From an uncultured Flavobacteriales bacterium (GTDB lineage: Bacteria; Bacteroidota; Bacteroidia; Flavobacteriales; Crocinitomicaceae), in contig CAMLLB010000038.1 of assembly GCA_946480815.1 (NCBI GenBank), forward strand, positions 1 through 39,491: a stretch of DNA of 39,491 nt, in the 5' to 3' direction. Below, in pieces: positions 1 to 8,646 of this stretch. Both the position numbers and the translations under genes were made by a program. The notes below the pieces were generated by a model, which had not been told where the DNA came from, made no database searches, and worked only from the letters and a program-made list of their open reading frames with translations. Each line of letters begins with the position of its first letter. Position 1 is the stretch's first letter.

Positions 1-129
1 GTGTTGAACTTTAAGCATAGCCAGAGACAGGAAATAAATGATGGAAATTGTTTTGTGGAGGTGGTTTTGTTGAAACAGCATGTGAGTGAGGAAAAACAAG
101 CTGAACTCAAACTTACACTGGAAAATTAA
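1..129 (+). CDS. C-terminal end of an unidentified gene (truncated by window edge)
   Basis: Frame 1 is open from the first base to a TAA at 127-129 and gives about 42 residues, ending in EKQAELKLTLEN. The next gene starts 33 nt further on the same strand. The tail is polar and charged with no recognisable motif, so no function is proposed. It could equally be a chance open frame, since only this short piece is visible. Confidence 0.35.
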   Translation: MLNFKHSQRQEINDGNCFVEVVLLKQHVSEEKQAELKLTLEN

Positions 130-162
130 ATTGGTCTATCTTTACAACCAAATCAATTGAAC

Positions 163-642
163 ATGAAACAAATCATCTTTTTATTTTCTCTGGTTACCTT
201 ACTTTTCTCCTGCAACGATCCCAAAAAGGACCTGGTGATTACCTTTGAAGAAATCAACGGATTGAATGAAGGTGATGATGTGATTATCAAAAAACAGGAT
301 GTGGGAACGGTGACCAAAATCGAATTCAGTAATGAGTACAAGATGGATGTTCACATTCACCTGGACATGGTTGATCACCTTCCGCGCGATTCCAAATTTA
401 TCATTGGCAAAGACGGAATATTCAGCAATGCGGTTTACGTTGTTCCGGGAGAATCCAAAATCGACTTAACGAGCAAAGACAAAGTCTACGGGAAGGCCAT
501 AAAGGAAATCGATTGGGGCAAAGAATTCAATGACTTAATGGATGAAAGCTTTAAGAAACCTGCTCAAACACAAGATTCCATGCTTCATGAATTACGTGAT
601 ATCAAACAGGAAGTTCATGAGGTGAATGAAAAGACGAAGTAA
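163..642 (+). CDS. MCE/MlaD-domain lipoprotein
   Basis: The protein has 159 residues from the ATG at 163; a TTG two codons upstream is in frame but less likely. A lipoprotein signal is visible, with a hydrophobic stretch and lipobox LLFSC (Cys17). Residues 24-58 match the start of an MCE/MlaD domain: a strand (VITFEEINGL), the loop NEGDDVIIKKQDVGTV, then KIEF. MCE proteins form rings that bind lipids in transport between the inner and outer membranes. This one is much shorter than Bacteroidota MlaD proteins (about 300 residues) and has no N-terminal transmembrane anchor. It ends in a charged helix (about 125-159). A lipid-binding role in the envelope is inferred from the domain only. No MlaE or MlaF partner gene is next to it. 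Confidence 0.7.
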   Translation: MKQIIFLFSLVTLLFSCNDPKKDLVITFEEINGLNEGDDVIIKKQDVGTVTKIEFSNEYKMDVHIHLDMVDHLPRDSKFIIGKDGIFSNAVYVVPGESKIDLTSKDKVYGKAIKEIDWGKEFNDLMDESFKKPAQTQDSMLHELRDIKQEVHEVNEKTK

Positions 643-740
643 GGAAAGGCTTGTGAACTCCATTCATACCGAATCTGTGAATGATATAAAAACCAAGCGA
701 TTTCTATAAGACTTTTTGTGTGGTAATCCCTTAACTTTCA

Positions 741-1025
741 ATGATAAAACTTGGGATTATGAGCTTGAGAAAATCAAAAAGAAAGGAGAAGAAGTCCGGG
801 GAAGAATTTCCGGGATATCCTTCCTATCCGGAGAGCGAAGATATTTACCGCACCGACAATGAAGAAAAAGACCTGGACCCGGAAGACATTACTCAAAAGA
901 AAACTTCGAACAAAGCTTCTATCGATAAAAACCTGGATGTACCCGGGTCTGAATTGGATGACAAGCAGGAAGATACGGGAAATGAGGATGAAGAAAACAA
1001 TTATTACAGTTTAGGTGATAACTAG
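741..1025 (+). CDS. Small acidic conserved Bacteroidota protein
   Basis: The frame gives 94 residues; an internal ATG at 759 would give 88 residues and is an equally good start. After a basic N-terminus (RKSKRKEKK) comes a conserved motif, EFPGYPSYPESEDIY, then acidic segments (EEKDLDPEDI, DVPGSELDD, GNEDEENNYYSLGDN). I recognise this pattern from small uncharacterised proteins widespread in Bacteroidota, often close to stress genes. It has no signal peptide, membrane segment or cysteine and is probably disordered in the cytoplasm. The function is unknown. Confidence 0.7.
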   Translation: MIKLGIMSLRKSKRKEKKSGEEFPGYPSYPESEDIYRTDNEEKDLDPEDITQKKTSNKASIDKNLDVPGSELDDKQEDTGNEDEENNYYSLGDN

Positions 1026-1107
1026 TATGATTGTAAGATTAGGGAAGATTGAAGTGGATTAAGCGGGTTGACAAGAAATAAAGTGGTGAAATTTTGCAAA
1101 AGCAGCC

Positions 1108-1665
1108 TTAGAAAGTCTCCAGGCTGCTTCTTTCGTGTCTTGTTTGCTTAAAGAACGACGGGGAAAGCCCTGTAATTTTTTTGAATTGGTTGGACAAGTG
1201 TGCCACACTGCTGTAATTCAACTTATATGAAATCTCCGTGAGGTTCATTTCGTCATACATCAGAAGTTCTTTTACCCGCTCGATCTTGTTCATGATGATG
1301 AACTGCTGAATCGTGATTCCTTTTACTTTCGAGAATACATTCGAGAGATAAGTATAATCGTAATTCAGTTTTTCACTAATGTAGTCCGAATAATTGACTT
1401 TTGGAGCTTCATCCGAATAATGGATCATTTCAATCACAACTCCTTTAATTTGTTCGATCAGGATACTTGTCCGGTCTTCTAAAAGCTCCAATCCGCACCG
1501 GGACAAATTGACCCTGATTTTTTCACGAAGCTCGTCCGAGATGTTTTCCCTTATCTCCACTACTCCCAAATCTACCTTGGAAGGACGCAAACCTAAGTTT
1601 GCCAATTCCTCTTTCACAATCATCTTACAACGAAGACTAACCATGTATTTTATAAATAACTTCAA
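1108..1665 (-). CDS. AraC-family transcriptional regulator (no sensor domain)
   Basis: The protein has 185 residues. The C-terminal half (about 85-180) is an AraC/XylS double helix-turn-helix: the first HTH covers DYISEKLNYDYTYLSNVFSKV, the second DEMNLTEISYKLNYSSVAHL, followed by the family signature FKKITGLSPSFFK. The N-terminal 80 residues (CKMIVKEELANLGL and SILIEQIKGVVIEMIHYSDE) match a Bacteroidota subfamily with a short N-terminal region instead of a cupin sensor. It is transcribed leftwards, convergent with the small acidic protein. The targets are unknown. The surrounding stress-type small genes are plausible targets, but that is inference. Confidence 0.9.
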   Translation of the reverse strand: MKLFIKYMVSLRCKMIVKEELANLGLRPSKVDLGVVEIRENISDELREKIRVNLSRCGLELLEDRTSILIEQIKGVVIEMIHYSDEAPKVNYSDYISEKLNYDYTYLSNVFSKVKGITIQQFIIMNKIERVKELLMYDEMNLTEISYKLNYSSVAHLSNQFKKITGLSPSFFKQTRHERSSLETF

Positions 1666-1872
1666 ACCACTAAATTTTTAAATTAAAAACTAATTCTATC
1701 TATTTAGTTATCCAGGTTTAGGAAAATTTGAGGTATTTCTTTTCGAAAAATGTAGTTGCTATATACTTTGTAACGTGTGTGAGTTAGTCCAAGATATAAC
1801 GAAATATGTTTCCGGCAAAACTTCATGGTTATGTTTTATAATTATTTCACATTTACATTACCTGCCATTTAA

Positions 1873-1917
1873 ATAAAAAAAAGACCACTCAGCAAGTTAA
1901 TTTGCCGAATGGTCTTC
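1873..1917 (-). terminator. Rho-independent terminator after the 50-residue membrane protein gene
   Basis: Read on the minus strand, the arm AAGACCATTC pairs (one wobble) with GAGTGGTCTT, and an inner GCAA/TTGC stem extends it. A run of eight T follows. It lies 23 nt downstream of the stop codon of the gene at 1940-2092. Confidence 0.8.
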
Positions 1918-1939
1918 ACTAAAAATCAGATAGTATTTC

Positions 1940-2092
1940 CTAATCCTTCCTTCCTGGAATCAGTTGTAAAACCAGTGCGATCAGTGCGATCACTAATATT
2001 AAATGAAATAAACCCCCTGTATGGTAACCGAAGTACCCGATGGCCCAACCGATTACTACGAGAATTGCTATGGTGCTCAATATTGCTCTCAT
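1940..2092 (-). CDS. Lmo0937/DUF5670-like 50-residue membrane protein
   Basis: Reading the minus strand gives a 50-codon frame starting MRAILSTIAILVVIGW and ending LQLIPGRKD. Two hydrophobic helices (about residues 3-20 and 28-45) flank a short loop, GYFGYHTGG. This is the arrangement of the lmo0937-type family of small membrane proteins, common in Bacteroidota near stress genes. It ends just before a strong minus-strand terminator. It is too short for many gene callers, but the start, stop, terminator and family match all agree. It sits in the inner membrane and its function is unknown. Confidence 0.85.
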   Translation of the reverse strand: MRAILSTIAILVVIGWAIGYFGYHTGGLFHLILVIALIALVLQLIPGRKD

Positions 2093-2177
2093 GATTGTTT
2101 GTATTAATGGTTAATATTTGTCCCCTTCTGCTTAAAAAAAGGGAACGATCTGTAAGTTCAACAATTGACCGGTTGAA

Positions 2178-2207
2178 AAAAAGGAGCCCGCCGGGGCGCA
2201 CTCCTTT
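2178..2207 (-). terminator. Rho-independent terminator downstream of the coiled-coil lipoprotein gene
   Basis: On the minus strand AAAGGAG pairs with CTCCTTT around a GC-rich loop, followed by a run of T. It lies about 90 nt past the stop of the gene at 2299-2736. Confidence 0.7.
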
Positions 2208-2298
2208 CTAAACCAATTCTAACTTATCAACACGGTATCTATAATGACCGCGCTAACGCTTGTCTATTATCGTCTGCCTCCGCAGACTCCTATTTGTA

Positions 2299-2736
2299 TT
2301 ACTTTACATTATCCTTTCCAAGATCTCTGAAAGCCTGTCCAAGTTCGTCCATGTCGTTATTGAATTCTCTTTTAAAGGCCTGCCAATTTTCTCTTGTCGT
2401 ATTTTTCATTTCCCGGATCCGTGCTTCCATTTCATCGTTGCGTTTTTTAAGTGCTTCAATCCGTTCATTTCTTTCCCGAATGGCTTCTGCCCTGGCGTTG
2501 ATCCGTTCTGCTCTCAATCGTTCGATCTCCAGTTTGTTGTTATCAATTTCTGCCTGTACCGAACGCCGGTATTCCGCCACCTCTTCTTCGTATTCTCTCT
2601 GCGCCTGATTCAATTCCTCTTTTGCATCCCGAACTTCGTCTGCGGCCCTGTCGGACTTTTTAGATTTAGTATCCGTGCAACTCGCAAGAATGACTATCAA
2701 AAGAGACAATCCCAGGCGAATTAGTATCCTTTTCAT
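2299..2736 (-). CDS. Coiled-coil lipoprotein
   Basis: I chose the internal ATG at 2736 (145 residues), because the 11-residue extension back to a GTG at 2769 would precede a perfect lipoprotein signal: a hydrophobic helix with ILASC (Cys20). After a short linker rich in Lys and Asp, residues 30-115 are a long charged helix with heptad-like spacing (EELNQAQREYEEEVAEYRRS and IERLRAERINARAEAIRER), so a coiled coil is likely. It is probably anchored in the outer or inner membrane leaflet. It resembles small lipoproteins of the envelope-stress type, but no named family is certain. Confidence 0.75.
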   Translation of the reverse strand: MKRILIRLGLSLLIVILASCTDTKSKKSDRAADEVRDAKEELNQAQREYEEEVAEYRRSVQAEIDNNKLEIERLRAERINARAEAIRERNERIEALKKRNDEMEARIREMKNTTRENWQAFKREFNNDMDELGQAFRDLGKDNVK

Positions 2737-2866
2737 GACTATCCAGATTAACCGTGAATCTATTTTCACTTATTACAAATATGCAACCCGGAGCTCTTGA
2801 AAGCATTACACCTTTTGAAGGAATTGTTGCATATTTTACAGAATGATTTGGGTGATTGGGCTAACA

Positions 2867-2898
2867 GAAAAAAAAGCGCCAATCTGATGACTGACGCT
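2867..2898 (-). terminator. Rho-independent terminator downstream of the CsbD-like gene
   Basis: On the minus strand AGCGTCA pairs (one G-U) with TGGCGCT, followed by eight T. It lies about 75 nt after the CsbD-like stop codon. Confidence 0.75.
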
Positions 2899-2970
2899 CT
2901 CTCTAGATAGAACCTAACAGTTACTATTAGTCGTATAATAGTAGCTGTTGGTTTTCCCATCTAAAAGTGG

Positions 2971-3489
2971 TTACAGATTGAATTTCTCGGACTGATCCCG
3001 ATCGGACCGGTTGGCCTCATTGGAGTCATTCGATTGATTGAGTATATTAATCACCTCATCACGTGACTTGTTGAGTTTTGTTCCAAGTCGGTCCATTAAT
3101 TGGTTTTCCTGTCCGGGTTGAAAATCCAAATCTGAATCACTAAGCTCACTATATCTATCTTTCAACTGAGAAGATTGTTGTTTCCAGTTACCGGTAATTT
3201 GAAAAGGTGCCGTGTTTTGGCCGGTTCCTCTATTCTGATTGGATTCCTGACCTGCATGCATGTTTGCACCTGTTCTTTCAGTTCCGGTAGTTTGGTTTTG
3301 ATTGGTACCCTGGTTTTGGTCCCGATTCTGGTTTCCCTGGTCCTGATTTCCCTGAGTCTGATTAAAACCGGTATTCGGATTTGAGCCAGTTGTTTGGTTC
3401 TGTTCTCTATCGCGATCCTGATTTTGATTTTGATTCGGATTCTGGTTCTGGTTTTGATTCGGACCCGTATTTCTTTCTTGTTCTGACAT
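2971..3489 (-). CDS. CsbD-like stress protein with N/Q-rich low-complexity N-terminus
   Basis: The protein has 172 residues. Residues 1-95 are almost only Asn, Gln, Gly, Thr, Asp and Arg in short imperfect repeats (NQNQNQNPNQNQNQ and QGNQDQGNQNRDQNQ). Residues about 97-150 look like a CsbD domain: GNWKQQSSQLKDRYSELSDS, then DLDFQPGQENQLMDRLGTKL and SRDEVINIL. CsbD proteins are small, general-stress-induced and of unknown mechanism, usually 60-70 residues; the long N-terminal arm is unusual. There is no signal peptide, so it is probably cytoplasmic. The repeats could let its length vary by slippage. Neighbouring small stress-type genes support the assignment. Confidence 0.75.
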   Translation of the reverse strand: MSEQERNTGPNQNQNQNPNQNQNQDRDREQNQTTGSNPNTGFNQTQGNQDQGNQNRDQNQGTNQNQTTGTERTGANMHAGQESNQNRGTGQNTAPFQITGNWKQQSSQLKDRYSELSDSDLDFQPGQENQLMDRLGTKLNKSRDEVINILNQSNDSNEANRSDRDQSEKFNL

Positions 3490-3636
3490 AACTTTTGTAT
3501 TTAATAATGACTACTCTGTTCCTTGTTAAAGCTTCTGCATAAGCATTGCTTTCTTACAAAGTTCTTTCATTATCAAGCCATTATCATTACAAAATGTTCC
3601 CCGATTATTACATAAATCTCACCCTTAACAGGGGTT

Positions 3637-4485
3637 TTACTTTACAAATTGAGCTTTTACATACTCCAGGTAATCTGCCTGAGAAGGTAAATCCGGAATG
3701 TTGCACTTTTGAAGGTAAGGATAGATCTCAACAACCATATTCTTCATGATCTCAAAATTGTTTGCAGCTTTTGCTTCCTGATAAGTTGTCATGAAGTAAT
3801 CGTTGATTTTCGCCAAATAAGATTCCTGGTCTTTTACATTCTCCTCGTTGTTAAGGAACTCCTTGCTCAAAGGTGATTTATAATCGTGGACCGCTCTTTT
3901 AAACACTTGCAACTCAACCGGATCTTTCAAATCCAGGTTTGGGTATTTTTGATAGTATTCTGCAGCATATTTGCTAAGTGAATCATGTTCATTATCTGCC
4001 AAAACCTGAATGTATGTTTTGAGATCTTCCCGTTTCTTTTTCGATTTCTGATAGGTTTTATTTGCTAAAAAAACCGGATTTCCTTCCGGATTTACGACCT
4101 CTTTTCCTTTTGCCAGTAATTGTTTTGCCTGCTGACCACCCACTACTTTCGCTACCAGGTCTCCGTTTGCATTAAAGTATAACAACGTTGGATAAGCAGT
4201 AATTCCATACTTCTGCATCACATTTGGTCCGTCGTTCTTTTCACCATCCAGTTTCAAAGAAATGAAGTTTGAATTGTAGTAAGAAGTCACTTCCGGATCG
4301 ATGAAGGAAGTTGCCGCCATTTGTTTACATGGTCCGCACCACACTGCGTAGACATCGACAAACAAAGGTTTTCCGGCTTTTTTTGCCTTGGTTAGTGCTT
4401 CATCTAATGTTCCATGCTCAAAAGTAATTTGACCAAACGATCGGGTACTGATTAAAGCTATCAGGAAAAGGAATGTCAGTTTCAT
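3637..4485 (-). CDS. Secreted thioredoxin-fold protein (WCGPC)
   Basis: The protein has 282 residues with an N-terminal signal peptide (about 1-18, ending SFG). Residues 20-130 are a thioredoxin fold: the redox motif WCGPC at 49-53 inside VDVYAVWCGPCKQM, and the cis-proline in ITAYPTLLYF (about Pro119). This resembles the thiol:disulfide interchange, DsbD-gamma/thioredoxin_7 type common in Bacteroidota. The C-terminal 150 residues are helical and lack a known motif. It should reduce or isomerise disulfides in the periplasm; the partner is unknown. It stands alone, with no cytochrome-biogenesis or dsbD gene beside it. Confidence 0.85.
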   Translation of the reverse strand: MKLTFLFLIALISTRSFGQITFEHGTLDEALTKAKKAGKPLFVDVYAVWCGPCKQMAATSFIDPEVTSYYNSNFISLKLDGEKNDGPNVMQKYGITAYPTLLYFNANGDLVAKVVGGQQAKQLLAKGKEVVNPEGNPVFLANKTYQKSKKKREDLKTYIQVLADNEHDSLSKYAAEYYQKYPNLDLKDPVELQVFKRAVHDYKSPLSKEFLNNEENVKDQESYLAKINDYFMTTYQEAKAANNFEIMKNMVVEIYPYLQKCNIPDLPSQADYLEYVKAQFVK

Positions 4486-4612
4486 TTTTAGATTTTTTTG
4501 TTGAAGTTACGAAAAGACAAATATCAAGCCAAATAAATCGGGAGGTGAAAATTGAAATGTTACGCTTCGACTTCGCTCAGCGTCCTTTTTCAAATTACGC
4601 GGCTGATCGAAA

Positions 4613-5284
4613 TCATCCCAGCAAATGGACTTCCAGTTCTACCAACCGAGGTAAAAGCACATCGTCTTCCAAAACCGCGTGAATTGCCAGATCTTTTTCA
4701 AAATGCTCCAACTGTGTCAGGAAAATGCGAAAAGCCAAAGGTGTTTTCAGTCCTTCAATATTCCTGGTAATCTTGTTTCGTACCTCGATCAGGTCTTCTT
4801 CGAGATTCGAGTGGTTCTCGAAAAATTGTTTCAGCGTGAAATTACCAAAACGTTCCCTGTCGATCGGTGTTCCCGACTTCTGAAATTCCAATAAGGATTC
4901 GATATAAGGAAATAAGAAAACCTCTTCGTATTGAATGTGTGCTACCAGTTTCTTCTGATAAGAAATAAAGAAACCGCATAACATCAGCAACACATTGTCT
5001 GAATTGGTTTGTTTGCTATACAGATTATAGATCGATTGTTCTATTTCCGGAAGCTTACAATTCAAATAGTTTCCGTGCGATTTTTTAAGTGCCTGCAGCA
5101 AATCCCGGATCGCCACATCGTGGATCAACTCCTTTGGAAAATCCGTAAGTCCTTCCTGTGCCAGATCTATCAAGCGGTTCAAGGCATTTTCAGAAGAATT
5201 CAAAACAGGCATATTATTCAGCCGTTCTTCTAATAAACGGCCTGTCAAACTTATGCCCCATTTTGTTTTTTGTTCTTCTTTCAT
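4613..5284 (-). CDS. Hemerythrin-domain (RIC/YtfE-like) diiron protein
   Basis: The protein has 223 residues and is mostly helical. Candidate metal ligands follow the hemerythrin HHE pattern: His70 (KKSHGNY), His116 with Glu120/121 (VAHIQYEEVFLFPYIE), His158 with Glu162 (FENHSNLEED), and His194, His202 and Glu206 (EHFEKDLAIHAVLEDDVLLP). This matches YtfE/ScdA-type proteins, which repair iron centres or handle nitric oxide. The N-terminal ScdA_N (DUF542) cysteine domain of full RIC proteins is absent. It is cytoplasmic, with no signal peptide. Regulation is not visible. Oxygen or NO sensing is an alternative role. Confidence 0.8.
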   Translation of the reverse strand: MKEEQKTKWGISLTGRLLEERLNNMPVLNSSENALNRLIDLAQEGLTDFPKELIHDVAIRDLLQALKKSHGNYLNCKLPEIEQSIYNLYSKQTNSDNVLLMLCGFFISYQKKLVAHIQYEEVFLFPYIESLLEFQKSGTPIDRERFGNFTLKQFFENHSNLEEDLIEVRNKITRNIEGLKTPLAFRIFLTQLEHFEKDLAIHAVLEDDVLLPRLVELEVHLLG

Positions 5285-5546
5285 TTCAGTTGTGAATTGT
5301 AATCAATCAACTTAAAACAAATGTACGAACAGGAACTTGTTCTATCAATACCGTAAATGTGGTAAAGCCCGGTTGAGCTTGTTAAATTTTCAGAATGAAA
5401 AGACAAATTAAACGAACGATTCTCAGCAGATCGTAATGCGTTCCTGACATGCTGGGACTGCCACTTTCTCCTTCGCTACTGACGGATCGTATCTCTGTCT
5501 TCAAAAGCTTCGGTTTTTCTTAACTTAGCAATTCTATTTCGTATAC

Positions 5547-7280
5547 ATGAAGTTCTGTGCCCTGCTTGTAATCTTATTTCATTCTCAATTTTTGTTTTCC
5601 CAGGTAAGAAACCAGAAAATGCGGGAATTGAATCACGTTGTGGAATTGATGAACACATTCGCTCATTGCAACCAGGATTGGTATTTTGATGCAATACAGC
5701 TTCAAAAAGCATTGCATGTAAGCGCCAAAAAGATCAACGAGAACTATTTCTACTGCAGTAAGACCCAACAAAGCAGCCTTTTAAGCTATACCGGGATTGA
5801 AAGCACTTTCCGTTTTAAAGAAATTACACCCAATTCACACAACCAAATTCCGGCTTACCAGGCAGATTACCTACCCTGGCTGGAAGCAAAGGAGATCGTT
5901 TCAAAAATTCTGTCAAAGCCCAAAAATGAATTCACTTCGTTTGCTCCCATTCTGAACAAATACCAGGCTTCAACGGACAGCTTATTTGCGTTTCATTCCA
6001 AATTGAACAACTATGTTGCGGAAAAGGCCTTCCGTTCCGATACCGGGTTCCAAACTGCAAAAAGTATTCTCAAAGGACATGAGCGGTGGTTCAAACAGTG
6101 TTATATCCATTCAAAAGAACTGGACAGTGCACTTGTTGATCATTGCAATTTCCATTACCCGCCTTTTCAAACTCATAAGGAGTTACAGCAGGGATTACAG
6201 GAATTAAACCTGACGATGAATCTGCTGACGAACTGGGAAAAGGAATTGTATCACGAAAACCTTTCGAACAATGCAAAATTTGACACACAGATCCGCTTGT
6301 TAAATGCAGAAGGATTGAAAAACGATTCGCTTTATCTTTATAAAACACGCGGGTATGGCAATTTACGCAGCGGTTTCTGGCTGCATACACGCTATCGCAC
6401 GTTTTATACTTCTATGCAAAGCCGGATCTATTGGTTCGCTGCTTCAAAATACCCATCAGAACCCTTTGTAAAAAAAAGCCAGCAAGCTTACAATGATTTT
6501 GTACGCAGTTACAATGCGATCGTGGAAGATTACAACGATTACATTGAGATTGCAGACGGTTTGAACTTCCGGAAAATTGCTTCCTGCTGCCTTTCCGCTT
6601 CTGAAATTGACACAAATCAGAATGTATTGCTGATGGCTCCTAAACTGCTTTACAAGTTCGAATACCAGGAAGAAATCCAGAAACCCATTCCAGGCGATTC
6701 TGCTGTAGCCGGGATGAGTTCTGAAGAATTGTTGATCCATCGGGCAGCCCCGCACCATTTGGTTTATTTACTGGATGCCTCGTCTTCCATGAACGAATCC
6801 GGAAAACTGACTCATTTAAAAGAAAATGCAAATAACCTGGTTCAGATCCAACGGGAAGTTGACCGCATTTCAATTGTTACTTTTTCAGGGAAATCGACTG
6901 TTTTGCTTCAAGCTGTTCCCTGCAGCCAGAAAAAACACATCCGGGAAAAGATCGAGCACATTCATGCCTTTGGACAAACCAACATCACCAGCGGACTTGA
7001 AACGGTCAAACAACTCCTGGATTCAGATAAATTAGAGAATGGCGTGAACTCGGTCCTGCTTCTGACTGATGGGGAATTCGAACTAAGTGACGAAACAAAA
7101 AAACTGATCGGTGAACTGAGAGCAAAAGAAATCGGGATTTGTTTTATTTACCTTGGTAAAGCACTTAGCAAAAAAAGCACCCGATTACTTGAGAAGGCTT
7201 ACACAAATCTCGGTGTGATTTTCTATGACACAAACCACATTGACCTAAAAGAAGCACTGCTAAAGATCGCCACGGAATAG
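5547..7280 (+). CDS. Secreted von Willebrand factor A-domain protein
   Basis: The protein has 577 residues. A signal peptide is likely (1-19, ending FLFSQ). Residues 20-390 are a helical region with no known motif. Residues about 403-577 are a VWA domain with an intact metal site: DASSS at 410-414, Thr478 in FGQTNITSGL, and Asp508 in LLLTDGEFE. VWA domains bind protein partners through a metal ion at this site. It should act in the periplasm or at the surface. It precedes the esterase gene by about 50 nt on the same strand, so the two may be co-transcribed. The partner is unknown. Confidence 0.85.
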   Translation: MKFCALLVILFHSQFLFSQVRNQKMRELNHVVELMNTFAHCNQDWYFDAIQLQKALHVSAKKINENYFYCSKTQQSSLLSYTGIESTFRFKEITPNSHNQIPAYQADYLPWLEAKEIVSKILSKPKNEFTSFAPILNKYQASTDSLFAFHSKLNNYVAEKAFRSDTGFQTAKSILKGHERWFKQCYIHSKELDSALVDHCNFHYPPFQTHKELQQGLQELNLTMNLLTNWEKELYHENLSNNAKFDTQIRLLNAEGLKNDSLYLYKTRGYGNLRSGFWLHTRYRTFYTSMQSRIYWFAASKYPSEPFVKKSQQAYNDFVRSYNAIVEDYNDYIEIADGLNFRKIASCCLSASEIDTNQNVLLMAPKLLYKFEYQEEIQKPIPGDSAVAGMSSEELLIHRAAPHHLVYLLDASSSMNESGKLTHLKENANNLVQIQREVDRISIVTFSGKSTVLLQAVPCSQKKHIREKIEHIHAFGQTNITSGLETVKQLLDSDKLENGVNSVLLLTDGEFELSDETKKLIGELRAKEIGICFIYLGKALSKKSTRLLEKAYTNLGVIFYDTNHIDLKEALLKIATE

Positions 7281-7331
7281 GTTCTTAAACCTTTCCCTAT
7301 CATTTTCATCTAACAAGTGACAAAAACGCGT

Positions 7332-8609
7332 ATGAAAACACACCTCATTCTTTTGATCTGGATCATAGTTGTCCTTGATTTCAATTCTTTTGCACAATAC
7401 TGTAACAGCGCAAACCGCTTTACACAAACTCCCGTTTTTTCAATTTCCGATATTCAGAAAGATTCGATGGTTTATGCCAATGCAATTGATTGGCAAGGTG
7501 TTAACCAATCACTGAAACTCGACGTATTCTATCCCAACAACTCAGTGGATACGATCTCCAAACGCCCCATGGTTCTGATGATTTTCGGAGGCGGTTTTGT
7601 AAATGGAGACCGGGGCCAGGTAGCTGGTTATTGTATGAACCTGGCAAGACGCGGTTTTGTAGCGGTGGGGATAGATTATCGATTAGGAAAAGAAACGGTG
7701 CTGCCCTGTTCTGATACGCTTTCACAAGAGAAAGCAGTTTATAGGGCCATCCAGGATGCACATGCAGCTATACGTTTCATGGTTGCACATGCAGCTTCTT
7801 ACAAAATCGACACCGCATGGATTTTTGCCGGAGGATTTAGTGCCGGTGCAAGTACGGCAAATGCTTTGGTTTATAACTCACAAGCCGAAACCAATCTTAT
7901 TTATCCCGGTATCGTTGCAGAATTGGGTAATCTGAATAATTCAGGGAATAATCTGACTACTACATTTGCCATTAAGGGAATTTTCAACAACTGGGGTGGC
8001 GTTTCTTCTGATTTTTTTGATTCGGACGAAGCTGTACCGACCATTTCCTTCCATGGAAGCAACGATGGTGTTGTTCCAATTGATTCGGCACTGGATGTGA
8101 CTTGTTTTACAACAAATCATTACATATTCGGTTCTCACGCCTTATATGAAAAATTAACTGCAGTGGGAATTTGCAGCGATCTGACTGTTAAAATGGGTGC
8201 AGGACACGGAGTTTACCAAGGAGGAGAAGGTTTATTGATGCGGGTAAACCGGGCTTCTTGTTTTTTCAAAAGCCTTTTTTGCAATACCTGTTCGGATTAC
8301 GCTTCAACGGACAGTCTGACTCCGAATTGTGCCGAACAACCTTTACGCGTGAATAATCTTCCTGATCAGGAAATTTCCATTTACCCGAATCCAGCTAACG
8401 ATGAAATACAAATAGAAACCGGAACTGCATTCCCTTTGAAAATTCAATTATTGAATGCACTGGGTATCCCGGTTTTAACTGCCGAAAATCAAAAACTGAT
8501 CTCTGTTAAGCACTTGCCTGAGGGGATCTATTTCGTTCTTTTATACCAGGAAAACAAAATCTATACACGGAAAATTGTGAAGCTGGATCGTGGAAATTCG
8601 AATGAGTAA
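7332..8609 (+). CDS. T9SS-exported alpha/beta hydrolase (esterase/lipase-like)
   Basis: The protein has 425 residues from the ATG at 7332, where the signal peptide begins; an in-frame GTG lies 15 nt upstream. After the signal comes an alpha/beta hydrolase of the esterase type: an oxyanion region MIFGGGFVNGD, nucleophile elbow GGFSAGAS (Ser170), acid Asp245 in SFHGSNDGVVP, and His292 in GAGHGVYQGGEG. Residues about 345-419 are a type A T9SS sorting domain (ISIYPNPANDEIQIET, LPEGIYFVLL, KIVKL), so it is exported across the outer membrane and released or anchored. Several Cys residues (FFKSLFCNTCSDY) may form disulfides. The substrate is not predictable; ester-bond cleavage in polymers or lipids is the family role. 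Confidence 0.88.
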   Translation: MKTHLILLIWIIVVLDFNSFAQYCNSANRFTQTPVFSISDIQKDSMVYANAIDWQGVNQSLKLDVFYPNNSVDTISKRPMVLMIFGGGFVNGDRGQVAGYCMNLARRGFVAVGIDYRLGKETVLPCSDTLSQEKAVYRAIQDAHAAIRFMVAHAASYKIDTAWIFAGGFSAGASTANALVYNSQAETNLIYPGIVAELGNLNNSGNNLTTTFAIKGIFNNWGGVSSDFFDSDEAVPTISFHGSNDGVVPIDSALDVTCFTTNHYIFGSHALYEKLTAVGICSDLTVKMGAGHGVYQGGEGLLMRVNRASCFFKSLFCNTCSDYASTDSLTPNCAEQPLRVNNLPDQEISIYPNPANDEIQIETGTAFPLKIQLLNALGIPVLTAENQKLISVKHLPEGIYFVLLYQENKIYTRKIVKLDRGNSNE

Positions 8610-8646
8610 GTCACTTCCATATCCCGAAAGGTAAGCGAGAACTAAA

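Noticed and set aside
2766..2960. 64-codon minus-strand frame
   Set aside because: It runs through the terminator of the CsbD-like gene and has no conserved features.
4562..4590. CTTCGACTTCGCTCAGCGTCC-like segment
   Set aside because: It resembles a short repeat common in Bacteroidota genomes, but only one copy was seen here.
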